A stretch of 64,000 bases of DNA, from the NCBI GenBank assembly GCA_963726005.1, contig CAVSAT010000004.1, forward strand, positions 682,001 to 746,000, written 5' to 3'. Under the pieces are notes generated by a model, which had not been told where the DNA came from, made no database searches, and was given only the letters and a program-made list of their open reading frames with translations. The translations under genes and the position numbers were made by a program. Origin of the DNA: Bog-473 sp963726005 (GTDB lineage Bacteria > Actinomycetota > Acidimicrobiia > Acidimicrobiales > RAAP-2). Numbering within the stretch: the first letter of the stretch is position 1; each line of letters starts with the position of its first letter. This document shows positions 36,977 to 46,859 of this stretch, one piece after another.

Positions 36977-37024
36977 CACGTCCCTCCCCAGTGTGTGCGG
37001 AGACTCGTTTGGCCCGACATAGGG

Positions 37025-37252
37025 TTAATCATACAAAATCGAGTGGATTAGTGCAATATGCGCCCTTAGCAGCCCTCTCGAGTGGATCGGGCCGAGGAAG
37101 CTGAGAGTTGAGGGGCTGTCCCAGTTCGGCAATCCCTGGGTTCGCCTGTAGATGAAACAGTCGTGCTTCGCCCTGGCTGGGTCGCGTCCGATGAAGACGC
37201 GCAGCTCCCAGCGCCGCGTACCGTCCTTCCTTGACGGCGGCAGCCCCCGCAT
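37025..37252 (-). pseudogene. integrase-like N-terminal fragment next to rnpB
   Basis: From an ATG at 37252 the frame reads MRGLPPSRKDGTRRWELRVF and then IGRDPARAKHDCFIYR. This resembles the arm-binding N-terminus of tyrosine recombinases (a 'RR(W)ELRVxxGRDPxTGR' pattern). The catalytic domain is absent, and after ~40 residues the sequence loses resemblance. The fragment starts 64 bases beyond the 3' end of the RNase P RNA on the same strand, a typical place for an integrase left behind at an RNA-gene attachment site (inference). Confidence 0.4.
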
Positions 37253-37315
37253 GGTCCCGCTCACACCTGTTGACGAAAGTCGCGACAGAGCTAGGGATGA
37301 ACCGCCAAAACTCCT

Positions 37316-37702
<387 letters not shown>

Positions 37703-37766
37703 ATCTAATTGTGCCACCTCGCGAGGCATGAGAGTGCCGGCGCACCGCCTCGGTAGGGTGTCGAGG

Positions 37767-39215
37767 ATGTCCGGCGGCGCCCGTCAGCTCTTCGATCCCG
37801 AGGCCCTACCGGTGGCTGCCGGCCCCGAGGACCAGACCGATGCCGGCGAGCGGCACGGGGTGCTGTCCATCGGAGGGCTGTACGAGGAGGTCGAAGGTGC
37901 CCTCGGCCAAGCTTTCCCGAGGAACCGCCACTTGTGGGTGCGCGGCGAGATCGCCCACCTCTCCGACCACCGCTCGGGGCACCTCTACCTCAGCCTCGTC
38001 GACCCCGAGGAGGAGGGCGGCGCCGCCGGCTTGCGTTCCCGGGGCGGCGTGCCCACCCTGAACGTGAAGTGCTGGCGGAGCTCGTGGGCACCGCTGCGGC
38101 ACGGGCTGGCCAAGCAGGGCATCGAGCTCGCCGAAGGAATGGTCGTGGTGCTGCGGGGCACGCTGGATCTCTACCGGGCGAAGGGCGAGATCAGCCTGAT
38201 CCTCGTCGAGGTTGACGTCACCGCACTGCTTGGGCGCATCGCCGCCCAGAGGGCCCAGCTCCTGCGCGGGCTGGAGGAAGAGGGGCTGCTGCGCCGGAAT
38301 GCCTCTCTGCCGTTGCCGGCAGTGGCCCTGCGCGTGGGATTGATCGCCAGTCCCGGGACCGAGGGCTACAACGACTTTCTCGGCCAGCTCACCGGCTCGG
38401 GGCTCGGGTTCCACGTCTCCGTTGTCAAGGTGGCCGTTCAGGGTGCCGGGGCGGCGACGTCGGTGGCAAGAGCGGTCCGTGCGCTCAGCCGCAGCGACTG
38501 CGACGTGATCGCCATGGTCCGGGGCGGGGGAGCGCGGGCCGACCTGGCCGCGTTCGAGACCGAGATCGTGGCGCGGGCGATCGCCGGCGCATCCAAGCCG
38601 GTGTTCACCGGGATCGGCCACACGGGCGACGAGACGGTGGCGGACATCGTCGCCGCTCGGGCCTGCATCACGCCCACCGAGTGCGGGCACCAGATCGTGG
38701 TGGCCGCCCGGGCCTGGTGGGCCGACCACGTGGCACAGCCTGCCGACATGCTGGCCCGCCGGGTGCCCGGCCTCCTCGGGGACGCCGAAGCGAGGGATGC
38801 CCAAGCGCGCCGTCACCTCACGGCGGCGGCGCGGCACCACCTGCGACGGCACAGCGATCGCCTGGGGGCGAAGGCTGCCGCACTGGGGCGCAGCGCACCT
38901 GCCCGGGTCGAGGTCGGCGAGGCTGCGGTTCGCACTCATGCCGCCCGGCTGAGGCCCCTGGCCCTCGGCCATCTCGGGCGGCTGGACGAGCGGTTGACCT
39001 CTTGGCGGCGGCTGCTCGCCGCCTACGACGTGGACCGCCAGCTCGAGCGTGGCTACAGCCTGACCCTCACTACCGAGGGTCGGCTGGTGCGCAGCGCCGG
39101 GGAGCTGGCCGAACTGCAGGAGATCGTGACGCGTTTCGCCGACGGGACCGTGCGGAGCCGGGTCGAGGAGACCCGTTCCGGTTCGGACCCGTCGGACCAA
39201 GGAAGCGGTCGGTGA
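37767..39215 (+). CDS. xseA: exodeoxyribonuclease VII large subunit
   Basis: ExoVII degrades single-stranded DNA from either end and acts in repair and mutation avoidance. The protein shows the N-terminal OB-fold (LSIGGLYEEVEGALGQAF, RNRHLWVRGEIAHLSDHRSG with HLYLSLVD). It then has the catalytic region VGLIASPGTEGYNDFLGQL, VVKVAVQGAGAATSVARAV, DVIAMVRGGGARADLAAFET, and KPVFTGIGHTGDETVADIVA with the conserved GHTGD. A long coiled region follows, then the C-terminal LERGYSLTLTTEGRLVRSAG. Length of 482 aa is typical. I prefer the ATG at 37767. The last bases overlap the small-subunit start (GTGA), so the pair is coupled. Confidence 0.95.
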   Translation: MSGGARQLFDPEALPVAAGPEDQTDAGERHGVLSIGGLYEEVEGALGQAFPRNRHLWVRGEIAHLSDHRSGHLYLSLVDPEEEGGAAGLRSRGGVPTLNVKCWRSSWAPLRHGLAKQGIELAEGMVVVLRGTLDLYRAKGEISLILVEVDVTALLGRIAAQRAQLLRGLEEEGLLRRNASLPLPAVALRVGLIASPGTEGYNDFLGQLTGSGLGFHVSVVKVAVQGAGAATSVARAVRALSRSDCDVIAMVRGGGARADLAAFETEIVARAIAGASKPVFTGIGHTGDETVADIVAARACITPTECGHQIVVAARAWWADHVAQPADMLARRVPGLLGDAEARDAQARRHLTAAARHHLRRHSDRLGAKAAALGRSAPARVEVGEAAVRTHAARLRPLALGHLGRLDERLTSWRRLLAAYDVDRQLERGYSLTLTTEGRLVRSAGELAELQEIVTRFADGTVRSRVEETRSGSDPSDQGSGR

Positions 39216-39481
39216 CCGACGCCGCAGATTCCGTCCCCGTCGAGCAGTTGAGCTACACCGAAGCCAGCCGGGAGCTCGATGCGATCGTCGGCTTCTTCGA
39301 GCAGCGCGACGTCGATGTCGACGTGCTGGTCGCCCGCCTGGAACGGGCGACCGCCCTCATTGACGAGCTCGACCGGCGGCTGCGTCGGACCCGGGCCCAG
39401 GTCGAGGAGCTCGTGCCACGGCTCGACGCGCTGGCCGTCGAAGCGGCCGGCGATGACTCAGGAGGTGTCGGTGATGAGTGA
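39212..39481 (+). CDS. xseB: exodeoxyribonuclease VII small subunit
   Basis: This small subunit wraps the coiled arms of XseA. It starts at a GTG overlapping the xseA stop, with AAGGAAG upstream. The 89-residue protein has the family core QLSYTEASRELDAIVGFFEQ, RDVDVDVLVARLERATALID, and a coiled helix ending in RTRAQVEELVPRL. An acidic tail follows. It overlaps the start of the MBL-fold gene by eight bases, so all three form one transcription unit. Confidence 0.93.
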   Translation: MTDAADSVPVEQLSYTEASRELDAIVGFFEQRDVDVDVLVARLERATALIDELDRRLRRTRAQVEELVPRLDALAVEAAGDDSGGVGDE

Positions 39482-40241
39482 GGACGGAGCTGCTGGCCGA
39501 GGGTCGGCCGGGTCGGCCGGGTCCCACGGGACCGATCGGGTGTACTTCCGCCAGCTGCTGTCGGGTCGCGATTTCGCCCGGGGCGACACGATGGCGCGCC
39601 AAATGGTGAATTTCGTCTATCTGATCGGTGACCTTGAGACAGGGGAGGCCCTTGCGGTCGACCCGGCCTACGCGGTCCAGGACCTCCTTGACATCCTCGA
39701 AGCGGACGGCATGCAGCTGACCGGCGTGCTCGGGACCCACTTCCACCCCGATCACCTCGGCGGGGAGCTCGGGGGGTGGTCGCTCGAGGGGATCAGCGCC
39801 CTCCTTGAGAAGGTGCAGGTGCCGATCCACGTGCAGGCCGACGAGGTGCCGTGGGTCGAGCGGACCACCGGCGTCGGCCGGGCCGACCTGGTGGGCCATC
39901 ACAGCGGTGATGTGTTGGAGGTCGGTCAGGTCAAGGTGGAGATGATCCACACCCCGGGCCACACTCCGGGCAGCCAGTGCTTCCTCGTCGACGGACGCCT
40001 CGTGGCCGGTGACACGCTCTTCCTCGAGGGCTGCGGGCGGACTGACTTCCCAGGGTCTGATCCGCTGGCCATGTACGAGTCGATCCACACCCGCCTGGCG
40101 CGGGTTCCCGACGACGCAATCCTGTTCCCCGGCCACCTGTACTCAGCCGATGCCTCGCAGAGCATGGGCGACACCCGACGGTTGAACTACGTGTTCCGGC
40201 CCCGCTCCCCGGAGGAGTGGATGGCCATGTTCGGTTGGTGA
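39474..40241 (+). CDS. MBL-fold metallo-hydrolase (glyoxalase II / persulfide dioxygenase-like)
   Basis: An AGGAGG eight bases before the ATG fixes the start (255 aa). The metal site is GTHFHPDHLGG (HxHxDH). The later ligands are MIHTPGHTPGSQCFLVDGRL, GDTLFLEGCGRTDFPGSDPL and FPGHLYS. The GRTDFPGSDP segment is typical of the glyoxalase-II-like and persulfide-dioxygenase-like branch, which hydrolyses thioesters or oxidises persulfides. Which of these applies here is not clear. It is coupled upstream to xseB and downstream (GTGA overlap) to a flavoprotein reductase, an arrangement that hints at redox or sulfur chemistry (inference). Confidence 0.85.
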   Translation: MSEDGAAGRGSAGSAGSHGTDRVYFRQLLSGRDFARGDTMARQMVNFVYLIGDLETGEALAVDPAYAVQDLLDILEADGMQLTGVLGTHFHPDHLGGELGGWSLEGISALLEKVQVPIHVQADEVPWVERTTGVGRADLVGHHSGDVLEVGQVKVEMIHTPGHTPGSQCFLVDGRLVAGDTLFLEGCGRTDFPGSDPLAMYESIHTRLARVPDDAILFPGHLYSADASQSMGDTRRLNYVFRPRSPEEWMAMFGW

Positions 40242-41521
40242 CGCCGCCAGGTGGGTTGACCGGTGACAACGCGGTGGTGGTTGTCGGCGCCTCTCTCGCG
40301 GGCTGGCGCGCCGTTGAGACGCTCCGCAACGAGGGGTTCGCGGGCGCCATCACGCTCGTCGGCGAGGAACCGCATCTTCCCTACGACCGACCGCCACTGT
40401 CCAAGCAGGTGCTGGCCGGGACCTGGCCACCCGAGAAGGCGGTACTGGCGGACAAGCGGCGATCGAGCGAGCACCGGGTGCACGAGGTGCTCGGCCGCCG
40501 TGCCGTGCGGCTCGACGTGGAAGGGCGCACGGTCGAGCTTGACGATGGCGCGGTCCTCAATGGCGACGCTGTGGTGATCACCACGGGCGCCTCGCCACGA
40601 CAGCTTCCCGGCACCGAGGGTCTGGGTCAGCGCGACGGCCTCTTCACACTGCGCACGCTTGACGACTCCTTGGCGTTGCGTGCTGCCGTGACCGCGATCG
40701 AAGCACCCCGTGTCGTCGTCATCGGAGCTGGTTTCATCGGGGCCGAGGTCGCATCGACATGTGCGGGACTCGGGTGCCGGGTCACCGTGCTCGAGGCGCT
40801 CGACGTCCCACTGCGCAACGTCCTGGGTCCGATGATCGGCGCCTATTGCGGGTCCCTGCACGGCGCGCACGGAGTGGAGTTGCGCACTGGTGTCGCAGTG
40901 TTGGGGGTCCGTAAGGCCTCGTCTCACGATGACGCCAAAGGGATCGGTGCGAGTGCGAACGAGTTGGTGGTGGAGCTCGGCGGTGGTGAGGCGGTGCCGG
41001 CGGATGTGGTCGTGGTCGGCATCGGCGTGGTCCCCTCGACGGACTGGCTGACCGACTCGGGGCTCACGATCGACAACGGCGTCGAGTGCGACGACCGCTT
41101 GTTCGCCGCCGACGGCATCGTGGCGGCCGGGGACATCGCACGATGGCATTGGCGACACGACGGGCAGGAAGAGTCGATCCGGATTGAGCATTGGCAGGTC
41201 GCCGCGGAGGCGGGCGTAGCTGCGGCGCGCAGCGCACTGGCAGGACGCGCGGACGCGCCGTCGTTCACTCCGATCCCTTACTTCTGGTCCGATCAGTACG
41301 GCATCCGATTCCAGGTTCTCGGCAACCCGGGCGGCGACGACGACGTACAGATCGTCGACGGATCTTTCAGCGACGGGAAGTTCGTCGCGCTGTTCGGCCG
41401 GGCAGGTCGCCTGCGCGCCGTGATGGCCATTGGCAGGCCTCGCCAACTCATGAGCTTCCGGCCCCTGCTTGAGGCGGGCTCGAGTTGGGACGACGCGCTG
41501 GGGCACCTCGCCGAGTCCTGA
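40238..41521 (+). CDS. FAD-dependent pyridine nucleotide reductase (ferredoxin/rubredoxin reductase-like)
   Basis: The 427-residue flavoprotein transfers electrons from NAD(P)H to a small iron-sulfur protein. The FAD site is VVVVGASLAGWRAVETLRNE, followed by EEPHLPYDRPPLSKQVL, the signature of the putidaredoxin/ferredoxin reductase group. ATP-like GGTTCC folds appear as VITTGASPRQLPG. The NAD(P)H site is RVVVIGAGFIGAEVASTCAG. The second FAD contact is FAADGIVAAGDIARW, and the C-terminal domain starts at YFWSDQYGIRFQVLG. It starts at a GTG overlapping the MBL-gene stop. A small N-terminal extension is possible. Confidence 0.9.
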   Translation: MTPPGGLTGDNAVVVVGASLAGWRAVETLRNEGFAGAITLVGEEPHLPYDRPPLSKQVLAGTWPPEKAVLADKRRSSEHRVHEVLGRRAVRLDVEGRTVELDDGAVLNGDAVVITTGASPRQLPGTEGLGQRDGLFTLRTLDDSLALRAAVTAIEAPRVVVIGAGFIGAEVASTCAGLGCRVTVLEALDVPLRNVLGPMIGAYCGSLHGAHGVELRTGVAVLGVRKASSHDDAKGIGASANELVVELGGGEAVPADVVVVGIGVVPSTDWLTDSGLTIDNGVECDDRLFAADGIVAAGDIARWHWRHDGQEESIRIEHWQVAAEAGVAAARSALAGRADAPSFTPIPYFWSDQYGIRFQVLGNPGGDDDVQIVDGSFSDGKFVALFGRAGRLRAVMAIGRPRQLMSFRPLLEAGSSWDDALGHLAES

Positions 41522-41533
41522 TTTCGACCGAGG

Positions 41534-41551
41534 CGGCCCCTAAGGGGGCCG
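41534..41551 (+). terminator. terminator-like hairpin
   Basis: CGGCCCC (41534-41540) pairs perfectly with GGGGCCG (41545-41551) around a TAAG loop, just after the reductase gene. There is no T tract. Confidence 0.6.
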
Positions 41552-42001
41552 AACAAGCGCAGGTCAACCCGCCTTGAGAATAATTGTCATTTCGTTGGGC
41601 ATGAGGTGGACCACAATCACCACCACTCAGGCGGTCCGAGCGTCGCAACTCGGAAGGCGGCCTGGTTGGAGTCTTGGCGAAAGGAACTGCAGTGCCTCCC
41701 TCAGGCGTTCGCCGGTGCAGTGGCGCCCACAGCGTTCGCCTCCCGGCGCGTGTCGGTCGTCTTCGAGTTGTCGCGATCTGGGCGCGCACGCGGCTATCCG
41801 CGACTCGACTTCGATTGGCGCGTCTCTGGTGGGGCCCGCGCTTCGAGGTGCGTGCCGTTCTCTCCGCATGCGGTCGTGGTCGGTCACGCCATCGGGTCAC
41901 GGCCACCGGGTTTCGCGTGTGCCACGACCCGGCGACAGAGGTCGGGAACAGAGCGCCGGTTCTTGTCAGGCCGGGAATTTAAGGGACGCGGAAGAACCCT
42001 C
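41552..42001. other. gene-poor stretch before the IS3 remnant
   Basis: A long open frame passes through here, but its sequence has no family motif. It is likely non-coding or degraded. A short AT-rich stretch near 41575-41600 could be a promoter. Confidence 0.35.
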
Positions 42002-42388
42002 GTGCCGCCCAAGCGCAGCGCCGAAGAGGTCGTCGCCATGTTGCGGGAGATTGAGAGACTCACCGGCGAGGGTATGCCGGTGGCCGTCGCCGCGAGCAGG
42101 CTGGGGATCACCGACAAGACCTACTATCGCTGGCGGGCACACTACGGATCGATGCCGGAGGGCGAGGCCTCACAGCTCCAGACCCTCGAGCAGGAGAACG
42201 CCCGTCTCAAACGCTTGGCCGCGGAGCAGGCGCGCGATATCTCGATGCTCCGGGAAATGTTCGGTTGGCAGAACCTGAGCCCAGCCCAGCGCAGGGAGGC
42301 GGTGGACCACCTTGTCCAGCATTTCGGGATCTCCGAGCGCCGGGCGTGCACGCTTGTCGGCCAGAACCGTTCGACCCAGCGCTACGAC
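42002..42388 (+). pseudogene. IS3-family transposase remnant (OrfA plus start of OrfB)
   Basis: A GTG frame gives the OrfA helix-turn-helix and leucine zipper: KRSAEEVVAMLREIERLTG, AASRLGITDKTYYRWRAHYG, and LEQENARLKRLAAEQARDIS. It passes straight into the beginning of OrfB (LSPAQRREAVDHLVQHFGIS, ERRACTLVGQNRSTQRYD). After that, homology ends abruptly; the DDE integrase core is missing. In IS3 elements the two ORFs are normally joined by programmed frameshifting or arranged as a fusion. Here they are continuous but truncated. The element is inactive. Confidence 0.75.
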
Positions 42389-42509
42389 GCGGCCGGTTCG
42401 GAAGAGGCTCCGGAGTCGCCGACGAACGGCAACGGGTTCCATCGGGCTGCGCCGGGAAGGTCGTCGCCAGCCGGTGCCAGCCCGACGCGGACCCCGTGCG
42501 TGTTCGGCG

Positions 42510-42976
42510 AGCGGATGCGAGTTGGCATGACCCGAGCGGTCGGCGTCCGGGACGAGCTCACGCGCCTGGCCCTCGACTCGCCGGTGGCACGCGCGGTCGG
42601 CGTCCCGGCGTTGGCCAAAGGTGTGGAGAGACTCCTTCCTCGGACCCCCCGCAGAGTGGTGGGTTTCCTGTGCGGGTGTCCGCAGCGAGGCGATTGAGCG
42701 ACAGGGAAGGACTTCATCCGAGGACCCCGAGAGCCAGCGCGAGGAGGGCGACCTCCATCGCTGCTCCCGGGTCGTGTGGCACCCGGCACCAGAGCGGCTC
42801 CGCCGGCCGGAGCCGCGCTCTTTCGCGCTGAGCCGCTCGTGTGCGGCTTTTCGGGGACCTCAGAGCGTGCCACTCCGACAAGAGAACTGGCCCAGTTCAG
42901 TTCCTGCAGGTCAGACCAACGGGCCGGTCGGAGCTCTCGAGACGACGTCTCGCACGGCGACTGGCGCGGACACCGG
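42510..42976 (+). repeat. diverged ~470-bp repeat, copy A
   Basis: It pairs with copy B (43070-43545). Shared anchors are GAGCTCACGCG..CT and GGCCAAAGGTGTGGA near the start, GAGAA.TGG.CCAGTTCA, and GTCTCGCACGGC.ACTGGCGC near the end. Translated in one frame, copy A reads ELTRLALDSPVARAVGVPAL then AKGVERL. Differences from copy B there are often at third codon positions, which suggests a coding past. Confidence 0.6.
42794..42816. terminator. strong GC hairpin
   Basis: GCGGCTCCG (42794-42802) pairs perfectly with CGGAGCCGC (42808-42816), followed by GCTCTTTCGC. It lies within repeat copy A. It could be a terminator of the lost gene. Confidence 0.4.
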
Positions 42977-43069
42977 CTAAGCCGCCTCAGATGCGACGGG
43001 GTCGGTACCGAACTGTGGGTGTCCGTGGGCGCCACTCGGAAGTCCAGGACTTGGATCCGGAGCTCCCTT

Positions 43070-43545
43070 GACGACCGAATACGGTTTGCCGTGACCCGGT
43101 CGCTCGGCGACCAGTGCGAGCTCACGCGTCTCGCGCTCGACCCGATGGTGGCAGGTCGGATGGCCGTCACGACAGTGGCCAAAGGTGTGGAAAGGCTCTG
43201 CCTCAGAACTCCGGCGACCGGTCGGTCACTCGTGCGGGGCGACCCCCACGAGACAGCGACTGAGCGACTGGGCCGCAGCTCATCGTGACGTCCGACGGGC
43301 AGCCAATGCGTGGGGGGCGATCGTCCGTGGCTCCGCCGTGGGCACGGGGGCACCGGGTCCAGGGCGGCTCAGGTGGCGGGCCTCGGTTCTGTTCCGCGGG
43401 GTGATGCACCTGGTCGCGCTTGGGAGGGTCACAGAGCCTGTCTAGTCCGACACGAGAAGTGGACCAGTTCAATTTCGCTGGTCAGACGCACGGATCCGCG
43501 TCGTCTGTCGACGCGATGTCTCGCACGGCAACTGGCGCGGACACC
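43070..43545 (+). repeat. diverged ~470-bp repeat, copy B
   Basis: Direct-orientation partner of copy A, with ~560 bases between equivalent points. One frame reads RFAVTRSLGDQCELTRLALD then AKGVERLCLRTP. Copies A and B together keep an R.R...TR..G...ELTRLALD pattern that I do not recognise. Confidence 0.6.
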
Positions 43546-44100
43546 GACCTGGTCCGTCTCAGCTGCGAACTGGTGGATGCGGCACTCGAGGAACCGGCTG
43601 AGCCGCGCCAGTCGCGCCCGCGGTCGACGCGCACCCGCTCTTCCTTTGACACCACTGCCCTCAGCCTCCTGACGCGCCGCGCGGGGAGGTCCCGCGGGCC
43701 CTCCGACTTCTCTGTGCTGTCGGACCAATTCCTGGGAGGGACGTCGCCCGCACTCTTACGCGAGTGTCGTCTGCACGGCCTCTCCGTTGGGAGCGTGGCT
43801 TCGGGGGAAGTATTCGTCGCCCCCACGGGCACGTTGCGCACCCACTCGCTCACTCGCACGCAATGCTCGTCGATCGCTCGGATGGAAGCGCGTACCCGGG
43901 CCCCGGCGCGACAACGCCAGGTGCGCCTCGCAGACGACCGCACGCGACGGCGCCCCTTATCGGCAAGAGCCGGTGGCGCCTTGAACGCAATTTTGAATTT
44001 GTTGTCGACGGGCTCGCAAAAGCGTGCTTACAATCAGCGACATATCAGGCGGGTCCTCCGGATCCACGGTGGGCGGGCGGTCACAGACTTGGCGAGAAGA
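43546..44100. other. leader region of the first surface protein
   Basis: No gene is supported. A TACAAT box at 44029-44034, 67 bases before the ATG, is a possible -10 element. The second surface gene has the same box 60 bases before its ATG. Confidence 0.35.
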
Positions 44101-46430
44101 ATGAAACTGCGAACTCTTGGTGTTCGTGTCGACGCGACGGCGTGTGCGTTGGCACTTGCTGCGATCACCCTCCCTGTCGTTTCCTTCATCGGCGTTGAAG
44201 CAGCGTCGGCGGTTCCGGCAGGTGCCTCGACGCCGGCCGCGAGCGTGCCGGTGGGTTGCGCGGGACCGAACAGCGTCGCCGGGTGCCCGTCTAGCGGATC
44301 GCTCCGACCGCAGACCGATATCGTCGGGAGCACCGGGCCGAGTGAGAAGTTCACCGCGACGATCACCGGCGGAGGGGTGTCCAGCGGCAATGTCGGAACC
44401 ACGGCCGGGTCGTCCTCCGGCCTCCAGACCGCCACGGACGAAGTGGTACCCACGTCCGTCTCGGTGGCCACGACACCCAGCCCGACAGCCGTGGCGACAT
44501 CTGGACAGGCCGTGAACGCGGCCCCAAACAGACGCAAACGCAAACGCAAACGCAAACGCAAACGCAAACGCAAACGCAAACGCAAACGCCCGGAACCTCG
44601 GAGACCGGCGACCCGACCCCGGCATCGGTCCCGACTGCCGGCGAGCCGGGGACCGCCAGCGCTCCCAACACTCAGTGGCAGAACCAACCCCCGGCCATCT
44701 CCATTCACAAGACGGCCAATCCCACGACCGTCACCGCGGCCGGCCAGACGGTGACCTACACCTTCGCCATCGCGAACACGGGCGACGTCGCCTTGCACAA
44801 CGTCGGCGTGACCGATGCCCAGCTGGCACCCTCGCTGGGTTCGAGCCTCGGTCCCATCACGTGCACCACGGGGACCAACGGGTCCATCACCTTGGCTCCT
44901 CACGCTACGGACTCGTGTTCGGCCACTTACACCGTGACCCAGGCTGACATGGACAACGGCTCCATCACCGACACCGGCACGGTGAGGGGCACCCCGCCCA
45001 ACTCCAACAAGCCGGTGTGCGCCACCTCGACGGCCACGGTGTGGACGCAGAAACAGCAGAACCAACCCCCGGCCATCTCCATTCACAAGACGGCCAATCC
45101 CACGACCGTCACCGCGGCCGGCCAGACGGTGACCTACACCTTCGCCATCGCGAACACGGGCGACGTCGCCTTGCACAACGTCGGCGTGACCGATGCCCAG
45201 CTGGCACCCTCGCTGGGTTCGAGCCTCGGTCCCATCACGTGCACCACGGGGACCAACGGGTCCATCACCTTGGCTCCTCACGCTACGGACTCGTGTTCGG
45301 CCACTTACACCGTGACCCAGGCTGACATGGACAACGGCTCCATCACCGACACAGGCACGGTGAGGGGCACCCCGCCCAACTCCAACAAGCCGGTGTGCGC
45401 CACCTCGACGGCCACGGTGATGGCAACGCCGACTCCCGGCATCTCGGTGGTCAAGACCGCCAGCGTCCCCTCGGTATCGACCGTGGGCCAGACGGTGACG
45501 TACACCTTCACGATCACCAACACGGGGAACGTCACGTTGCACAACGTCGACGTGAGCGACGCCCAGTCGCCCCCGTCCCTCGAGTCGAGCGTGGGTCCCA
45601 TCACCTGCATGACCGGGATCAACGGAGACATCGTGTTGGCTCCTGGAGGGACCGACACCTGCTCGGCCGGCTACACCGTGACCCAGGCGGATCTCACCAA
45701 CAACTCCATCGTGGACACGGCAACCTCGACCGGCACCCCTCCGAACTCGGTGACCCCGGTTACGGGAACCTCCACATTGACGCTCTCGGTGACCAAGGTG
45801 AGCGTCGTCAAGTCGGCCAGCCCGGCCGGCGGCGTCACGGCCGGCTCCAGCACCCCGATCGTCTACACCCTCACCGTGTCGAACACGGGCTCGGCGACCA
45901 CGACTGCTCCAATCGTGGTCACCGACTCGGCACCGACGGGCACGACATTGGTCTCGAGCTCACCAGCATGCCTAACGGGTGGTCCTCCCACGTGCAGCGT
46001 GAACGTGAACAGTACGGGCACCATCACCTGGACGATCCCCGCGGGCGTGGTCCCTGGCGCGTCCTACACCCTCGGCTTCTCGGTGACGACCTTGGCATCG
46101 GATGGCACAGGCACCATCACCAACACCGGCTCCTTCAGCGGCCCCGGCTGTGGGACGCCCCCGAGCACGACCACGACCTGCCAGACCAACACGGTCATGA
46201 CGCCCGTGATGGCGGCGCCGACAACCTCGCCTGTCGCGGTGACGACCACGGCGACAATCACGCCGCCATCATCACCGCCGCCGACCGGGACCCCACCGAT
46301 CGCTTTCACCGGTGCACTCCTCTCAGAGGAGTGGATGGTCGGATTGGGCGCCCTCTGGGCGGGAGCGGGACTCATGGTGCTCGCGCGCTGGCGACGGCGC
46401 GGCCCGCGGCGGGCGGTATCGAAGAATTAG
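44101..46430 (+). CDS. cell-wall-anchored DUF11-repeat surface protein, frame broken at a hexanucleotide repeat
   Basis: An ATG (GGCGAGAAG upstream) starts a signal peptide (ALALAAITLPVVSFIGVEAA) and a Ser/Thr-rich stretch. The frame is lost by one base at the edge of nine CAAACG units (44535-44588). In the restored frame these encode (QT)n followed by PGTSETGDPTP. Three to four DUF11-type domains (TVTYTFAIANTGDVALHNV..., TYTVTQADM...) follow, the first two almost identical. A Thr/Pro-rich spacer and a sorting-signal-like tail end the protein: IAFTGA, a hydrophobic span (MVGLGALWAGAGLMVLARW) and RRR. It should be an exposed wall protein. As read, the first frame stops at 44754. It is a paralogue of the gene at 46860. 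Confidence 0.7.
44535..44588 (+). repeat. (CAAACG)9 hexanucleotide microsatellite
   Basis: Nine perfect CAAACG units, preceded by one imperfect CAGACG. In the downstream frame each unit encodes Gln-Thr. In the frame of the upstream ATG it encodes Arg-Lys. Confidence 0.95.
44679..45420 (+). repeat. tandem 378-bp direct repeat
   Basis: Copies at 44679-45042 and 45057-45420 have a period of 378 bases (126 codons). I see a single difference between them (CACCGG versus CACAGG near 45350). Each encodes one DUF11-type domain. The near-identity means a very recent duplication or active homogenisation. Confidence 0.9.
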
Positions 46431-46467
46431 TTCGGACCTACGGAGGGAGAGGTCTCTCGGCCGGCGA

Positions 46468-46506
46468 TCTCTTTCTGAGCGGGAGCGCCACCCGCTCGGA
46501 AGGAGA
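46468..46506 (+). terminator. hairpin after first surface-protein gene
   Basis: TCTC.TTCTGAGCGGG pairs with CCCGCTC.GAAGGAGA with one or two mismatches. The hairpin and its flanks are homologous to the one after the second surface-protein gene (48415). Confidence 0.6.
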
Positions 46507-46626
46507 CGCCAGAGAGCTCCTGCGTTGGTCGCGAACAGCGGACAGCAAGACGCCTCTACGCCGACGTGGTGATGCCGACCGGGTGAGTTGTGTCGGTATC
46601 GCCAAATAGGGCAATTAGATCTAAAT

Positions 46627-46642
46627 AGAGCCAAACGGCTCT
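46627..46642 (+). promoter_or_regulatory. short hairpin in the intergenic leader of the second surface gene
   Basis: AGAGCC-AAAC-GGCTCT is a perfect small hairpin in an AT-rich patch 218 bases before the ATG at 46860. A TACAAT box follows at 46795-46800. The role is unknown. Confidence 0.3.
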
Positions 46643-46859
46643 CTCCGATAGGAGCCGATTAGCCCTAACCGCGGCTGACCAGAGGGTTTACGGTGCAGTG
46701 GCCGAATAGGTGGACCCACGCCCTCAGGGCGCCCGCATCGGCAGTATGCGGGGTCAGCTTGAGGACAGTTGTGGCGTTGTTGTGACAGGCCCCTTACAAT
46801 CCCTCCGGCGGCCCCGGTAGGGGTGTTCTTACTTGGCGACTACGGAAGGACGAGGCGGT

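Noticed and set aside
37806..39200. A 464-codon minus-strand open frame opposite xseA
   Set aside because: The plus strand encodes an unmistakable exodeoxyribonuclease VII subunit; the minus frame has no motifs.
42382..43353. A 323-codon minus-strand open frame across the IS3 and repeat region
   Set aside because: The composition is Ser/Arg/Pro-rich without motifs. The third-position substitutions between repeat copies fit the plus-strand frame instead.
44535..44588. Possible CRISPR-like array because of the repeated units
   Set aside because: The units are six bases long with no spacers; it is a simple microsatellite.
44034..45542. A 502-codon minus-strand open frame opposite the DUF11 surface protein
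   Set aside because: It is the complement of the repetitive surface gene; its Arg/Gly-rich product mirrors the duplication and has no family motif.
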